Made by a program: the position numbers and the translations under genes. Under the pieces are notes generated by a model that was not told the origin of the DNA, made no database searches, and worked only from the letters and a program-made list of their open reading frames with translations. From Microbulbifer litoralis (lineage in GTDB: Bacteria > Pseudomonadota > Gammaproteobacteria > Pseudomonadales > Cellvibrionaceae), in the NCBI RefSeq assembly GCF_023634065.1, contig NZ_JALKCV010000013.1, positions 1 to 64,000 of the forward strand: a DNA stretch of 64,000 nt. The letters run 5' to 3'. Of this stretch, positions 26,199 through 33,868 are shown one piece after another; within the stretch, counting starts at the first letter, position 1; every line of letters begins with the position of its first letter.

Positions 26199-27712
26199 GT
26201 TGCGGCTCCGGCGTTTATTTCGGTCGCGCAGTGTTCGCGGATAAAAGTGCTGTGGTGCGGCGCGCTGTCGACCGCCTTGCGCAGCGATGTGCGCATGGCC
26301 TCCAGGCTCTGCCGGACCTGTTCCGTGGGAAAGCGGTCCACCCGGATGTCGTGGTGTTCGGGCAGGTGCTCAAAGCCGGCAAATAGTGCCAGCCAGCTGG
26401 GCTCGTGGAATATTTCCCAGCGGTAGTTGACGATATGGCCGCTGGCGCTGAACAGGTCCAGCTTGTGCTGCAGCGTGTCCGGAATGGGCATATTCCTGCA
26501 GTAGCGCCAGAAGTCGCTGTCGTCTCGCGCCGTGGCCTTGTAGTGGAAAATCAGGAAATCCCGCACGCGTTCGTATTCCTGTGCCGTGGTGTGATTGAAT
26601 TCCTCGATAACACTGGGGTGGATATCGAAATTCGTCATCAGGGTCTTGATCCGCTCGATGGCGGTTTCAATCAGCGCGATGCTGGTGCTCTCCAGTGGCT
26701 CAAGGAAGCCCGCCGCCAGGCCGATGGCGATACAGTTCTTTTCCCAGGCCCGCTCGCGACGCCCGGGTACAAAACGCAACTGGCGTAGTTCGCCAATCAG
26801 TTCACCATCGATGTTGTCGCGCAGTATTTTTTCGGCGCTGTCGTCTGCGATAAATTCGCTGGAATAGACATGGCCATTGCCGTCCCGGTGCTGCAGCGGA
26901 ATCTGCCACTGCCAGCCGGCACTGCGGGCATCCACCCGCGTGTATGGGTTCGGCGATGTTCCGCGCTGGCTCTGCACTGCCAGCGCGCGGTCGCAGAGCA
27001 GCCACTGGCGCCAGTCGCAATAGCCGACACCGAGTGTTTCGCCGATCAGCAGGCCGCGGAAGCCGGAGCAGTCAATAAACAGGTCGCCGGCGATGGAGCG
27101 GCCGCATTCGGTTTCCAGCGCGCGGATACGGCCGTCGTCATACTGGCTCACTGTGTGAATGGTCGCGTTCACCGCGGTCACGCCTTTGTCTATGGCGTAG
27201 TCGCGCATCAATCCGGCGAACCGGTTGGCATCGAAGTGCAGTGCCCAATCGAATACCGAAAGTGTTGAGGGCGGGTTGCGGGAGGGCAGGGTAAATTTGC
27301 CGGACCCGGCCAGGGACGCGCCGAGACAGTATTCGCCCAGCGGCGCCGCTTGGCCGAGGGCGCGCATCTTGAGCCAGAACTGGTGAAAGTCGATACCCTG
27401 TACCCGCTCGCCATAGAGGCCGAACGGATGCATGAACGAGGAGTCGGGCCTGTGCCAGTCGTTGAACTGGATTCCCAGCTTGCAGGTGGCGCCGGTGGCC
27501 CGGATCACGTCCAGGTCATTCATACCCAGCTGGTGATAGAAATCGCGAATGGTGGGAATAGTGGCCTCGCCGACACCGACGGTCCCGATACTGGAAGACT
27601 CCACCAGCGTGATCTGTGCCAGGCTACCGAAATGTTGCGCCAGCGCCGCCGCTGTCATCCAGCCGGCCGTGCCGCCGCCGGCAATAACGATGCGGTTGTT
27701 CGAACTGCACAT
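26195..27712 (-). CDS. Flavin-dependent tryptophan-halogenase-family protein (copy 2)
   Basis: 505 residues with the same landmarks: GGGTAGW, catalytic Lys78 in ATCKLGIQF, WQWQIP and PLEST. It is clearly diverged from copy 1, so this is not a recent duplication. It is the first gene of the halogenase pair. The leader contains a large hairpin repeat (27742-27915), and AGAGAGAAAG ahead of the ATG gives a ribosome-binding site. It is probably cytoplasmic, needing a flavin reductase encoded elsewhere. Substrate unknown. Confidence 0.9.
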   Translation of the reverse strand: MCSSNNRIVIAGGGTAGWMTAAALAQHFGSLAQITLVESSSIGTVGVGEATIPTIRDFYHQLGMNDLDVIRATGATCKLGIQFNDWHRPDSSFMHPFGLYGERVQGIDFHQFWLKMRALGQAAPLGEYCLGASLAGSGKFTLPSRNPPSTLSVFDWALHFDANRFAGLMRDYAIDKGVTAVNATIHTVSQYDDGRIRALETECGRSIAGDLFIDCSGFRGLLIGETLGVGYCDWRQWLLCDRALAVQSQRGTSPNPYTRVDARSAGWQWQIPLQHRDGNGHVYSSEFIADDSAEKILRDNIDGELIGELRQLRFVPGRRERAWEKNCIAIGLAAGFLEPLESTSIALIETAIERIKTLMTNFDIHPSVIEEFNHTTAQEYERVRDFLIFHYKATARDDSDFWRYCRNMPIPDTLQHKLDLFSASGHIVNYRWEIFHEPSWLALFAGFEHLPEHHDIRVDRFPTEQVRQSLEAMRTSLRKAVDSAPHHSTFIREHCATEINAGAAT

Positions 27713-27741
27713 CTGCTGCTTTCTCTCTTGTTATTATGTAA

Positions 27742-27915
27742 CTCAAGTTTCGGAGTTCGAGGCGCCTGCGGATGACACAAGCTGGAGCGGGGTGCGCCTT
27801 TCTGGGACTGTCTGCGAGAGGGACCTCGCAGACAAGCCTACAGGGACGTATACACGGCGTGTCCCAGAAAGCCGCACCCCGCTCCAGCTCCCCGAACTGA
27901 ACTCCGAAACCTGAG
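27742..27915. repeat. Long hairpin repeat, family B, copy 2
   Basis: Inner arms 27781-27808 and 27861-27888 pair over 28 bases with one mismatch; outer arms 27742-27758 and 27899-27915 pair over 17 bases with one mismatch. The loop contains CTACAGGGACGTATACAC and GCGTGTCCC, as in copy 1. The inner-arm sequences differ from copy 1, yet each copy pairs with itself. It lies 30 bp upstream of the halogenase 2 start. Confidence 0.85.
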
Positions 27916-27972
27916 ATGTAACCACTTATCCGAGCGGCGAAGCTGCACCTGTAGGCGTGCCCATCAGTCCGG

Positions 27973-28006
27973 GAAAGGCGGCCCGACCCTTCCGGACCGG
28001 GCCGCC
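27973..28006 (-). terminator. Probable terminator of the first TonB receptor gene
   Basis: Minus strand: GGCGGCCC pairs with GGGCCGCC across 14 bases, followed by TTTCCC. It lies beyond the 164-bp element that separates it from the receptor stop codon. Confidence 0.6.
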
Positions 28007-28024
28007 GGGTTAGTCATCCCGGTG

Positions 28025-28188
28025 CTAGTGGACCGCTCGCAAAGTTAGGTAACAGTTCACTTCGCCAAATCGCCCAGCTCTGCGTTGAGAAAGCTTGAAA
28101 TAGAACCACTATTCCAGCGCTTTCTTGCCTTGATCTGAACGATTTGGCTGTGCTCCTTTGTTACCGAACTTTACAAGCGGCCCACTAG
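28025..28188. repeat. 164-bp palindromic CTAG-ended element, copy E1
   Basis: Begins and ends with CTAG. The ends CTAGTGGACCGCTCGCAAAG and the complement of CTTTACAAGCGGCCCACTAG pair, and almost the whole element folds back on itself. Its complement is about 90% identical to copy E2 (55998-56161). The right CTAG supplies the TAG stop codon of the TonB receptor gene (28185-28187). No transposase is present, so it resembles a MITE. Confidence 0.85.
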
Positions 28189-31100
28189 AACTTGGCGCGT
28201 ACACCCAGGGCGTAGCGGGCCTCGTTGTCGTAGATCAATGCCTCCTGTTCGACACCGTCGGCAATCCGGTAGACCTCGCGCACGTCTTCGCCGGTCAGGT
28301 TGGAACCCTGCAGGAACAGTGTGACATTGTCCAGCACGTCGTAACTGACATTGGCGTCCACATAGGTTTCTTCCGGTGCGTAGCGGGCGAAATTATAGGG
28401 GCCGTAGGACTGGATAAAACGCTCGCTGCGATGGTTCAGCGCGATCCGTGCCTGCCAGCGATCTTTCTCGTACCAGGTGACGAAGTTGTAGGTGTGCTCG
28501 GAGTTATTGGCAAACGGATATTTCATGCCGGTAACATCCGAATGATCGCCGGGAACCTCGCTGGGGGAGTAGGTGTAGTTGGCGTCCACACCGAAATTGC
28601 GCAGTATTTCCATCTCTGTCAGGTCGGAAAATGCCAGCTTCGTTCCCAGTTCGATACCCTTGACCTCGCCACCTTCACCCACTTCGGGGCCGTTGCCGGT
28701 GATGGTGTAGGTCTCGCCGTTCTGTTCGATCTCGATGGTGCTTTGCTTGGTCTCGATAAACGAATCGATTTCCACCAGGTAGACGCCAATACTGGCCATG
28801 CTGGCATCGCCGAAATAGTATTCCGCCGAGATATCGAAGTTGTTGGTGAGCCAGGGCTCCAGGTCGATATTGCCCGACGAGTTCCAGCCGCTGGGAATAC
28901 GCTGGGTCGGGTCGTCCGGATCCGCCGCGGTGTAGATTTCCAGGCTGCTGCCGTAGTTGTCCAGGTCCAGGTCCTGTTTGTTCTTGGCCGCGCTGAAACG
29001 CAGGATGACCGAGTCGTTCACGTTCCAGGCCATATTCAGTGCCGGCAGCACATCCGTGCGGCGCTTGGTCTCGGTGATGCGCCCGGTATAGTAGTTGGAA
29101 CCGCCGTTGGTGCGGGTAGTGGGTGTGGTTTCGTAGATCAGTGCCTTGATTTCCGACTCGATCACCTTGACCCCGAAGTTGCCGGACACCGGACCGATCT
29201 CGAAATCCGATTTGACGTAACTGGAAAGCTCCGTGAGCGTGATATCGTAACTGGAAGCCGGGTTGACGATCGGCTTGATATCGCCGAAGGCGCGCCGGTT
29301 GAAGGCCTCCGCGTCGTCGAAGGATTTCGGGTCCACGGCCCAGAAGCCGGGAATGCCTTCGACGTTGTCACCCAGGTCGGTGACGAATACCAGGTCTTCG
29401 CCATTGTGGTCCAGCGACTGCGGCGGCAGTACGAAGTAGGGCACAAAAGAGTCCGGATCGCCCTCCACCAGACGCTCACCGGCAGAACATTCCGCCCCGG
29501 TGCCGCCACCGTCGAATTTCTGGTCGATGGAGCGCCACTGGGCGTAGCAGCCCACTTCGTTTTGCGCATCGGGCAGGTTGGGTCCGGTCAGCCGGTTGTT
29601 GGAGCCGACGTAGAACTGGGCCCAGTAATCGTAGTTTTCCTTTTCCACCGTACGGCGGCTCGGGCGCAAGCCGAATTCCACGTCGGTGATAAACAGGTTT
29701 TCCGGCCGGAAATTGACCCTCAGGTTGAGCGCGCTCAGGTCGGAGTCGATATGGCTGTTCTGTTCCAGCTGCTCGCCCTCCATGATCCAGCTGTCCTTGT
29801 TGGCCATATAATCGGCCAGGGATTTTTCACCGCCGGCATCGGTCAGGCCGCCGGCGATGGGGCGATCGAAACCGCTGAGGCTCACCTTGTAGTCGTTGTA
29901 GCGCATGTTCAGGCGCGGGTCCTGTCCGTAGCCCTGTGGGTTGGGCAGGACGTAGCGGCCACCGTTGACGCCCACTTCGTCCAGGCGCTCCGGGTCCAGC
30001 GTGAGGTTGTATTCCTCGATGATATCCGCGGGATAGAAGTGGTTCTCCAGCGTCTGCACAGTGTCGCCGGTAAAGCTGTTGATGCCGCCCTGGGCCGTCG
30101 CGTAGACCTGGTCGTTGCTGGCCTCGGCGGCGATGGCGCGCAGGCTGCCGCTCCAGGGGCCGCCGTTGTCCCAGTTCAATTCGACATTGAAGTTGGTGGA
30201 CTCCGTGTCGATCTTGCGATTGGAACTGAGTGAGTAGACCCACAGAGGCTCCATATCGAACTCGTCCGCCACCACCCAGTTGCGGCCGTCGGCGCCCTGG
30301 ACGGAATTGTTGATGGAGGTGGGCGCAGCGATCTGCGCACCGGTCCAGACCTGGCTGTAGCGTGGGTGCCACATGTCCTGGCGCTCGGGGCTGGTGGCGC
30401 TCTGGCCCTGCCAGCGGTTGGAGAGATTCAGGCCCACGCGGCGCTGGTATTCGGTGGCATCGGTATGGAAACCCTCGACCACCAGGTCGAGCCCGTTGCC
30501 CAGGTCCGCCTGCAGGGCCAGGTTGATACCGTCGCGGTTGCGCTCGTTGCCGGCATTGAAGAACTCGTAGCCGTGGTTGGTGTTGACGGTCCAGGAACCC
30601 TCGAACTCCGAGCCGGGGCCCATTTCCAGGCCGGCCGGATCACCCACATGGCCGACGTAATCATTGGCCAGGTTTTTCTGCCCGGTGACACCGGAGATCA
30701 GCAGGCCGATATCGTCGTTGCGCCAGTTGACCAGTGCGTTGAAGGTGTTGTCCGTTTCTCCGCTGATTTCCCCCCGGGACATCTCATAGCCGCTGGCGGT
30801 GCTGAGTCCCTCTTCAAAATCCAGCGGGCGGTAGGTTTCGATATCGATGGTACCGGTAATACCGGACACCGAGTTGCTCACATCCAGGGTCTTGTAGACA
30901 TTGGCGGAGCGCAACAGTTGCGCGGGTACGTCGGTAAAGTTGGGCTGGGCGCTGGCGAGGTTGCCGGCCGCCAGGAACTGCTCCCCGTTCAGCATCACCG
31001 CCACCTGCTGCATACCGCGCACGCTCAGGCTGCTGCCCTCGCCGGCGGAGCGCTGGATCTGCACACCGGTGATGCGCTGCAGCGAATCGGTAATGGTGGA

Positions 31101-31322
31101 GTCGGGCAGTTTGCCGATATCCTCGGCGGCGATGCCGTCGACGATCGAGTCGGCGTTGCGCTTGGTGTTGATGGCGGTCTGCTGCGACTGCTTTACGCCG
31201 TAGACGACAACTTCCTCCAGCGACGCATCGTCCTGTTCCTGCGCCACCGCCGCGCCGACAAGGGCGTAGGAGGCAATGGCACTGGCGAGCAATGTCCTGC
31301 GGAAATGGTTGCAATTCTTCAT
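28185..31322 (-). CDS. TonB-dependent receptor (glycan-type, Xanthomonas/Caulobacter class)
   Basis: 1045 residues. Signal peptide to about AVAQ (27), then a plug domain with the TonB-box-like LEEVVVYGVKQSQQTAINTKRN and GKLPDSTITDSLQRITGVQIQR, then a 22-strand barrel ending in the C-terminal Phe (RAKF) required for outer-membrane assembly. An in-frame start 15 codons upstream exists, but the ATG at 31322 is preceded by AGGGGAG. It probably imports alpha-glucooligosaccharides into the periplasm for GH97. LacI-type operators lie about 375-405 bp upstream. Its stop codon falls in the CTAG end of the 164-bp element E1. Confidence 0.9.
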   Translation of the reverse strand: MKNCNHFRRTLLASAIASYALVGAAVAQEQDDASLEEVVVYGVKQSQQTAINTKRNADSIVDGIAAEDIGKLPDSTITDSLQRITGVQIQRSAGEGSSLSVRGMQQVAVMLNGEQFLAAGNLASAQPNFTDVPAQLLRSANVYKTLDVSNSVSGITGTIDIETYRPLDFEEGLSTASGYEMSRGEISGETDNTFNALVNWRNDDIGLLISGVTGQKNLANDYVGHVGDPAGLEMGPGSEFEGSWTVNTNHGYEFFNAGNERNRDGINLALQADLGNGLDLVVEGFHTDATEYQRRVGLNLSNRWQGQSATSPERQDMWHPRYSQVWTGAQIAAPTSINNSVQGADGRNWVVADEFDMEPLWVYSLSSNRKIDTESTNFNVELNWDNGGPWSGSLRAIAAEASNDQVYATAQGGINSFTGDTVQTLENHFYPADIIEEYNLTLDPERLDEVGVNGGRYVLPNPQGYGQDPRLNMRYNDYKVSLSGFDRPIAGGLTDAGGEKSLADYMANKDSWIMEGEQLEQNSHIDSDLSALNLRVNFRPENLFITDVEFGLRPSRRTVEKENYDYWAQFYVGSNNRLTGPNLPDAQNEVGCYAQWRSIDQKFDGGGTGAECSAGERLVEGDPDSFVPYFVLPPQSLDHNGEDLVFVTDLGDNVEGIPGFWAVDPKSFDDAEAFNRRAFGDIKPIVNPASSYDITLTELSSYVKSDFEIGPVSGNFGVKVIESEIKALIYETTPTTRTNGGSNYYTGRITETKRRTDVLPALNMAWNVNDSVILRFSAAKNKQDLDLDNYGSSLEIYTAADPDDPTQRIPSGWNSSGNIDLEPWLTNNFDISAEYYFGDASMASIGVYLVEIDSFIETKQSTIEIEQNGETYTITGNGPEVGEGGEVKGIELGTKLAFSDLTEMEILRNFGVDANYTYSPSEVPGDHSDVTGMKYPFANNSEHTYNFVTWYEKDRWQARIALNHRSERFIQSYGPYNFARYAPEETYVDANVSYDVLDNVTLFLQGSNLTGEDVREVYRIADGVEQEALIYDNEARYALGVRAKF

Positions 31323-31695
31323 GGGTCTCCCCTGATCACCGTATTGGTTGATTGTTATTGATCCCAAAACCTCGATGATTTAGCGGATTGATTCCGTAAA
31401 TCCATCGCCCTGGGCGAAGGCGAATTCTTTACTGTCGTTAATTGAAAGGAGGCAGGAAGGATCGGCAGGATTTCCCCGGGCTCTCACTCTCTCATCCGGT
31501 CCGGTATTTTCCGGAGTGAACGGGTCGTCGGTGTCGGCTGTTGCGCAGCCGTAAAAGTCCGCGACCCTTTTATTCTCGGCCCGGGTGATATGCGCAGATA
31601 TTGTTCTTCTGGTCGCAACAGCGCCGGTGCCTGTTTTTATTTATCGTAATTAACTGAAATTCAAAGCGTCAATAAAACGGGTCATGAAAAACCCG

Positions 31696-31709
31696 TGAAA
31701 ACGTTTTCC
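31696..31709. promoter_or_regulatory. LacI-family operator O3
   Basis: TGAAAACGTTTTCC, palindromic except for the last base. It lies in the 524-bp gap between the receptor start (31322) and the sugar-transporter stop (31847). Otherwise the gap is A/T-rich leader sequence with no ORF. Confidence 0.75.
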
Positions 31710-31713
31710 GGAG

Positions 31714-31729
31714 CTGAAAACGTTTTCAG
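31714..31729. promoter_or_regulatory. LacI-family operator O4 (perfect palindrome)
   Basis: CTGAAAACGTTTTCAG, a perfect 16-bp palindrome, 18 bp centre to centre from O3. It is the best operator in the window, and probably controls the minus-strand receptor gene. Confidence 0.85.
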
Positions 31730-31846
31730 TGGGAAATGGAGGTCGGAATCGGTGAGCAAACTGTCAGGCCGGTATTTTCTGTCTGTAGTGGAATGGGATT
31801 CGCGATCCCGCTCCGCAATGTCAGCGCAACGGGGATCTCCACGGAA

Positions 31847-33376
31847 TCAGTCCCAACCTGTTGCCAGCGCGGATTTGTCCGCTGTTTCCCCGGGAATACG
31901 AACGAACTGCGTGGCTACGGCGGCCACCAGGAACAGGCCGCCGGCCAGGGCCAGTACCCGGATTGGTTCGCCGTCGAACAGGTGGTGTAACGCCAGCGCC
32001 AGCAGGCTGGAGGCCAGGATCTGCGGAATGACGATAAACAGATTGAATATGCCGGCGTAGATACCCATCTTGTGAGCGGGCAGGGCGCAGGAGAGGATCG
32101 AGTAGGGAATGGCCAGGATCGAGGCCCAGGCGAAGCCCATGGCCACCATGGGCAACAGCAGCCACTGTGGGTCGCGAATCCACAGGAACGAGAACAGGGC
32201 CACCGATCCCAGCAGCAGGTTACAGGTATGGCTCGCCCTGATACCGATGGCGCGGATCATCAGCGGAATGGCGATGGCGGCCAGCGCCGCGAAGCCGTTG
32301 TAGGTGGCAAACAGGATCCCCACCCAGTTGGCGCCCTCGTTGTACAGCGCGGAGTCGGTATCCGTGGCGCCGAAATGATAGCCGGCCACCGCCGGTGCAC
32401 CGTAGATCCACAGGGTGAAGAGCGCGAACCAGGTAAAAAACTGGACGACCGCGAGTTGTCGCATGGTGGTCGGCATTTCCAGTATGTCGTGCATGATCTG
32501 GTAGAGGCCGTTCCGGTAGGCGCGCCGCCGGTGCATGGCTGCGGCAATCAGCTGGAAGCTGCCGTAGCCCGCGACCCCCAGCGTCAGGATCAGCAGCCGG
32601 TAGTCGAGTGACAGCAACGGCACGGCTGCGCTTGTGGCGATGCCGGCGAGGGTGAAAGCGGAGCCCTGGCGGATGAACTTCGGCTGGTTCTTGGCCGCGT
32701 TGTAGGTATCTTGCCATTGTTCGCCGAGGCTGTGGCGCCCCCGCTGCAACTGCTCGGGGCTGTACTCGCGGGTCGCGATACAGGTCCAGAGAATGGTGAC
32801 CAGCAGGAACCCGGCCCCCAGGTAGAAGGCGAAGGTCACCGAATCGGGCACCGCCCGCGCGCCGGCCTCGTTGGCCACGCCCAGCCAGTGGTCTAGGGTC
32901 CACGGCAGCGCCGAGGCGACCACCGCGGCCACGCCGATAAAAAAGCTCTGCATGGAGAAGCCCCCGGCGCGCTGGTTCTGCGGCAGCATGTCCCCCACCA
33001 GCGCCACGGACGGGCCCAGCATGACATTGAGCGAGGCGTCCAGTACCCACAGCATGGCGGCGGCCATCCACAGCTCCGCACAGTTGGGCATCACCAGCAG
33101 CGCCGTGGCCGCGGCGACGGCGCCGGCCAGCAGATAGGGCCGGCGGCGGCCGAAGCGGTTCCAGGTGTTGTCGCTCAGGTAGCCAACGATGGGCTGCACC
33201 AGCAGGCCGGTGACCGGCGCCGCGATCCAGAGAAAGGGGATGGCCTCGACACTGGCCCCCAGCGACTGGAAGATACGGCTCACATTGGCGTTCTGCAGGG
33301 CGAAACAGAACTGGATGCCGCTGAAGCCGATACACAGGCTCCAGATTTGCCAGAAGCTCAGTTGGGGTTTGGTCAT
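31847..33376 (-). CDS. SLC45-like MFS sugar transporter (MalA/MalY-like)
   Basis: 509 residues with twelve predicted membrane helices. It opens with KPQLSFWQIWSLCIGFSGIQ and the LQNANVSRIFQSLG segment typical of the maltose/sucrose (SLC45) branch, and carries the GRRRPYL loop motif. The frame is open 84 codons further upstream, but that extension is basic and low-complexity; the ATG at 33376 begins the family's conserved N-terminus. It would carry the mono- or disaccharide product across the inner membrane, completing the path receptor, GH97, transporter. It is on the same strand as, and upstream of, the first receptor. Confidence 0.85.
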   Translation of the reverse strand: MTKPQLSFWQIWSLCIGFSGIQFCFALQNANVSRIFQSLGASVEAIPFLWIAAPVTGLLVQPIVGYLSDNTWNRFGRRRPYLLAGAVAAATALLVMPNCAELWMAAAMLWVLDASLNVMLGPSVALVGDMLPQNQRAGGFSMQSFFIGVAAVVASALPWTLDHWLGVANEAGARAVPDSVTFAFYLGAGFLLVTILWTCIATREYSPEQLQRGRHSLGEQWQDTYNAAKNQPKFIRQGSAFTLAGIATSAAVPLLSLDYRLLILTLGVAGYGSFQLIAAAMHRRRAYRNGLYQIMHDILEMPTTMRQLAVVQFFTWFALFTLWIYGAPAVAGYHFGATDTDSALYNEGANWVGILFATYNGFAALAAIAIPLMIRAIGIRASHTCNLLLGSVALFSFLWIRDPQWLLLPMVAMGFAWASILAIPYSILSCALPAHKMGIYAGIFNLFIVIPQILASSLLALALHHLFDGEPIRVLALAGGLFLVAAVATQFVRIPGETADKSALATGWD

Positions 33377-33868
33377 GGCGTTTCTTTTATTGTTGTGCGG
33401 ATCCTGTGAGAGTGCGCCGCCGCTGGGGGGAATGCAAATCCTGTGTCGGCGTCGGTGCGCCGCTTTGGCCGGGGGCGACACCCGGTGCGAGCGTGACCAA
33501 TCCGGACCAATCCGTATGTTTTTGTGAGACCCTGCGGATCGCCTGGAATGGCGGCCGCGTCCCGCAATGAACCCGCTGCCAGCCGGATCTGGCAAAGTCT
33601 TACCTGACTTTCTCCCACGCCGTCCCACTTTTTCTAAGCTATTGATTTATAATGATTTTCTTGTTCCCGCTTTGGGTGGAGCAAGGTGGGATAGTTCATC
33701 TTTAGCCCGTATTTGAAACTGGGACGACACTGCACAGTCGCGAAACGGAGTATAGGCTGGCGCCAGATAACGCTATCCTTCGCGACCCGCATCCGTCGGA
33801 TAACCGGATAGCTGCCCTCTGGCACAGACGCATAAAAAATAACGACGTGACGATGGGGAGAGAACTCC
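33377..33868. other. Divergent intergenic region, transporter / second receptor
   Basis: About 490 bp between the minus-strand MFS gene and the plus-strand TonB receptor, presumably holding both promoters. The visible structure is CGTCCCACTT (33621-33630) and AAACTGGGACGAC (33716-33728), which can pair imperfectly. The second is a 13-mer shared with two other upstream regions. I see no LacI-type operator. Confidence 0.5.

Noticed and set aside
24687-27712. Recent tandem duplication of halogenase genes 1 and 2
   Set aside because: The proteins share motifs but differ over most of their length, so any duplication is ancient.
33377-33628. 84-residue extension of the sugar transporter
   Set aside because: Basic, low-complexity sequence with no match to the family's N-terminus.
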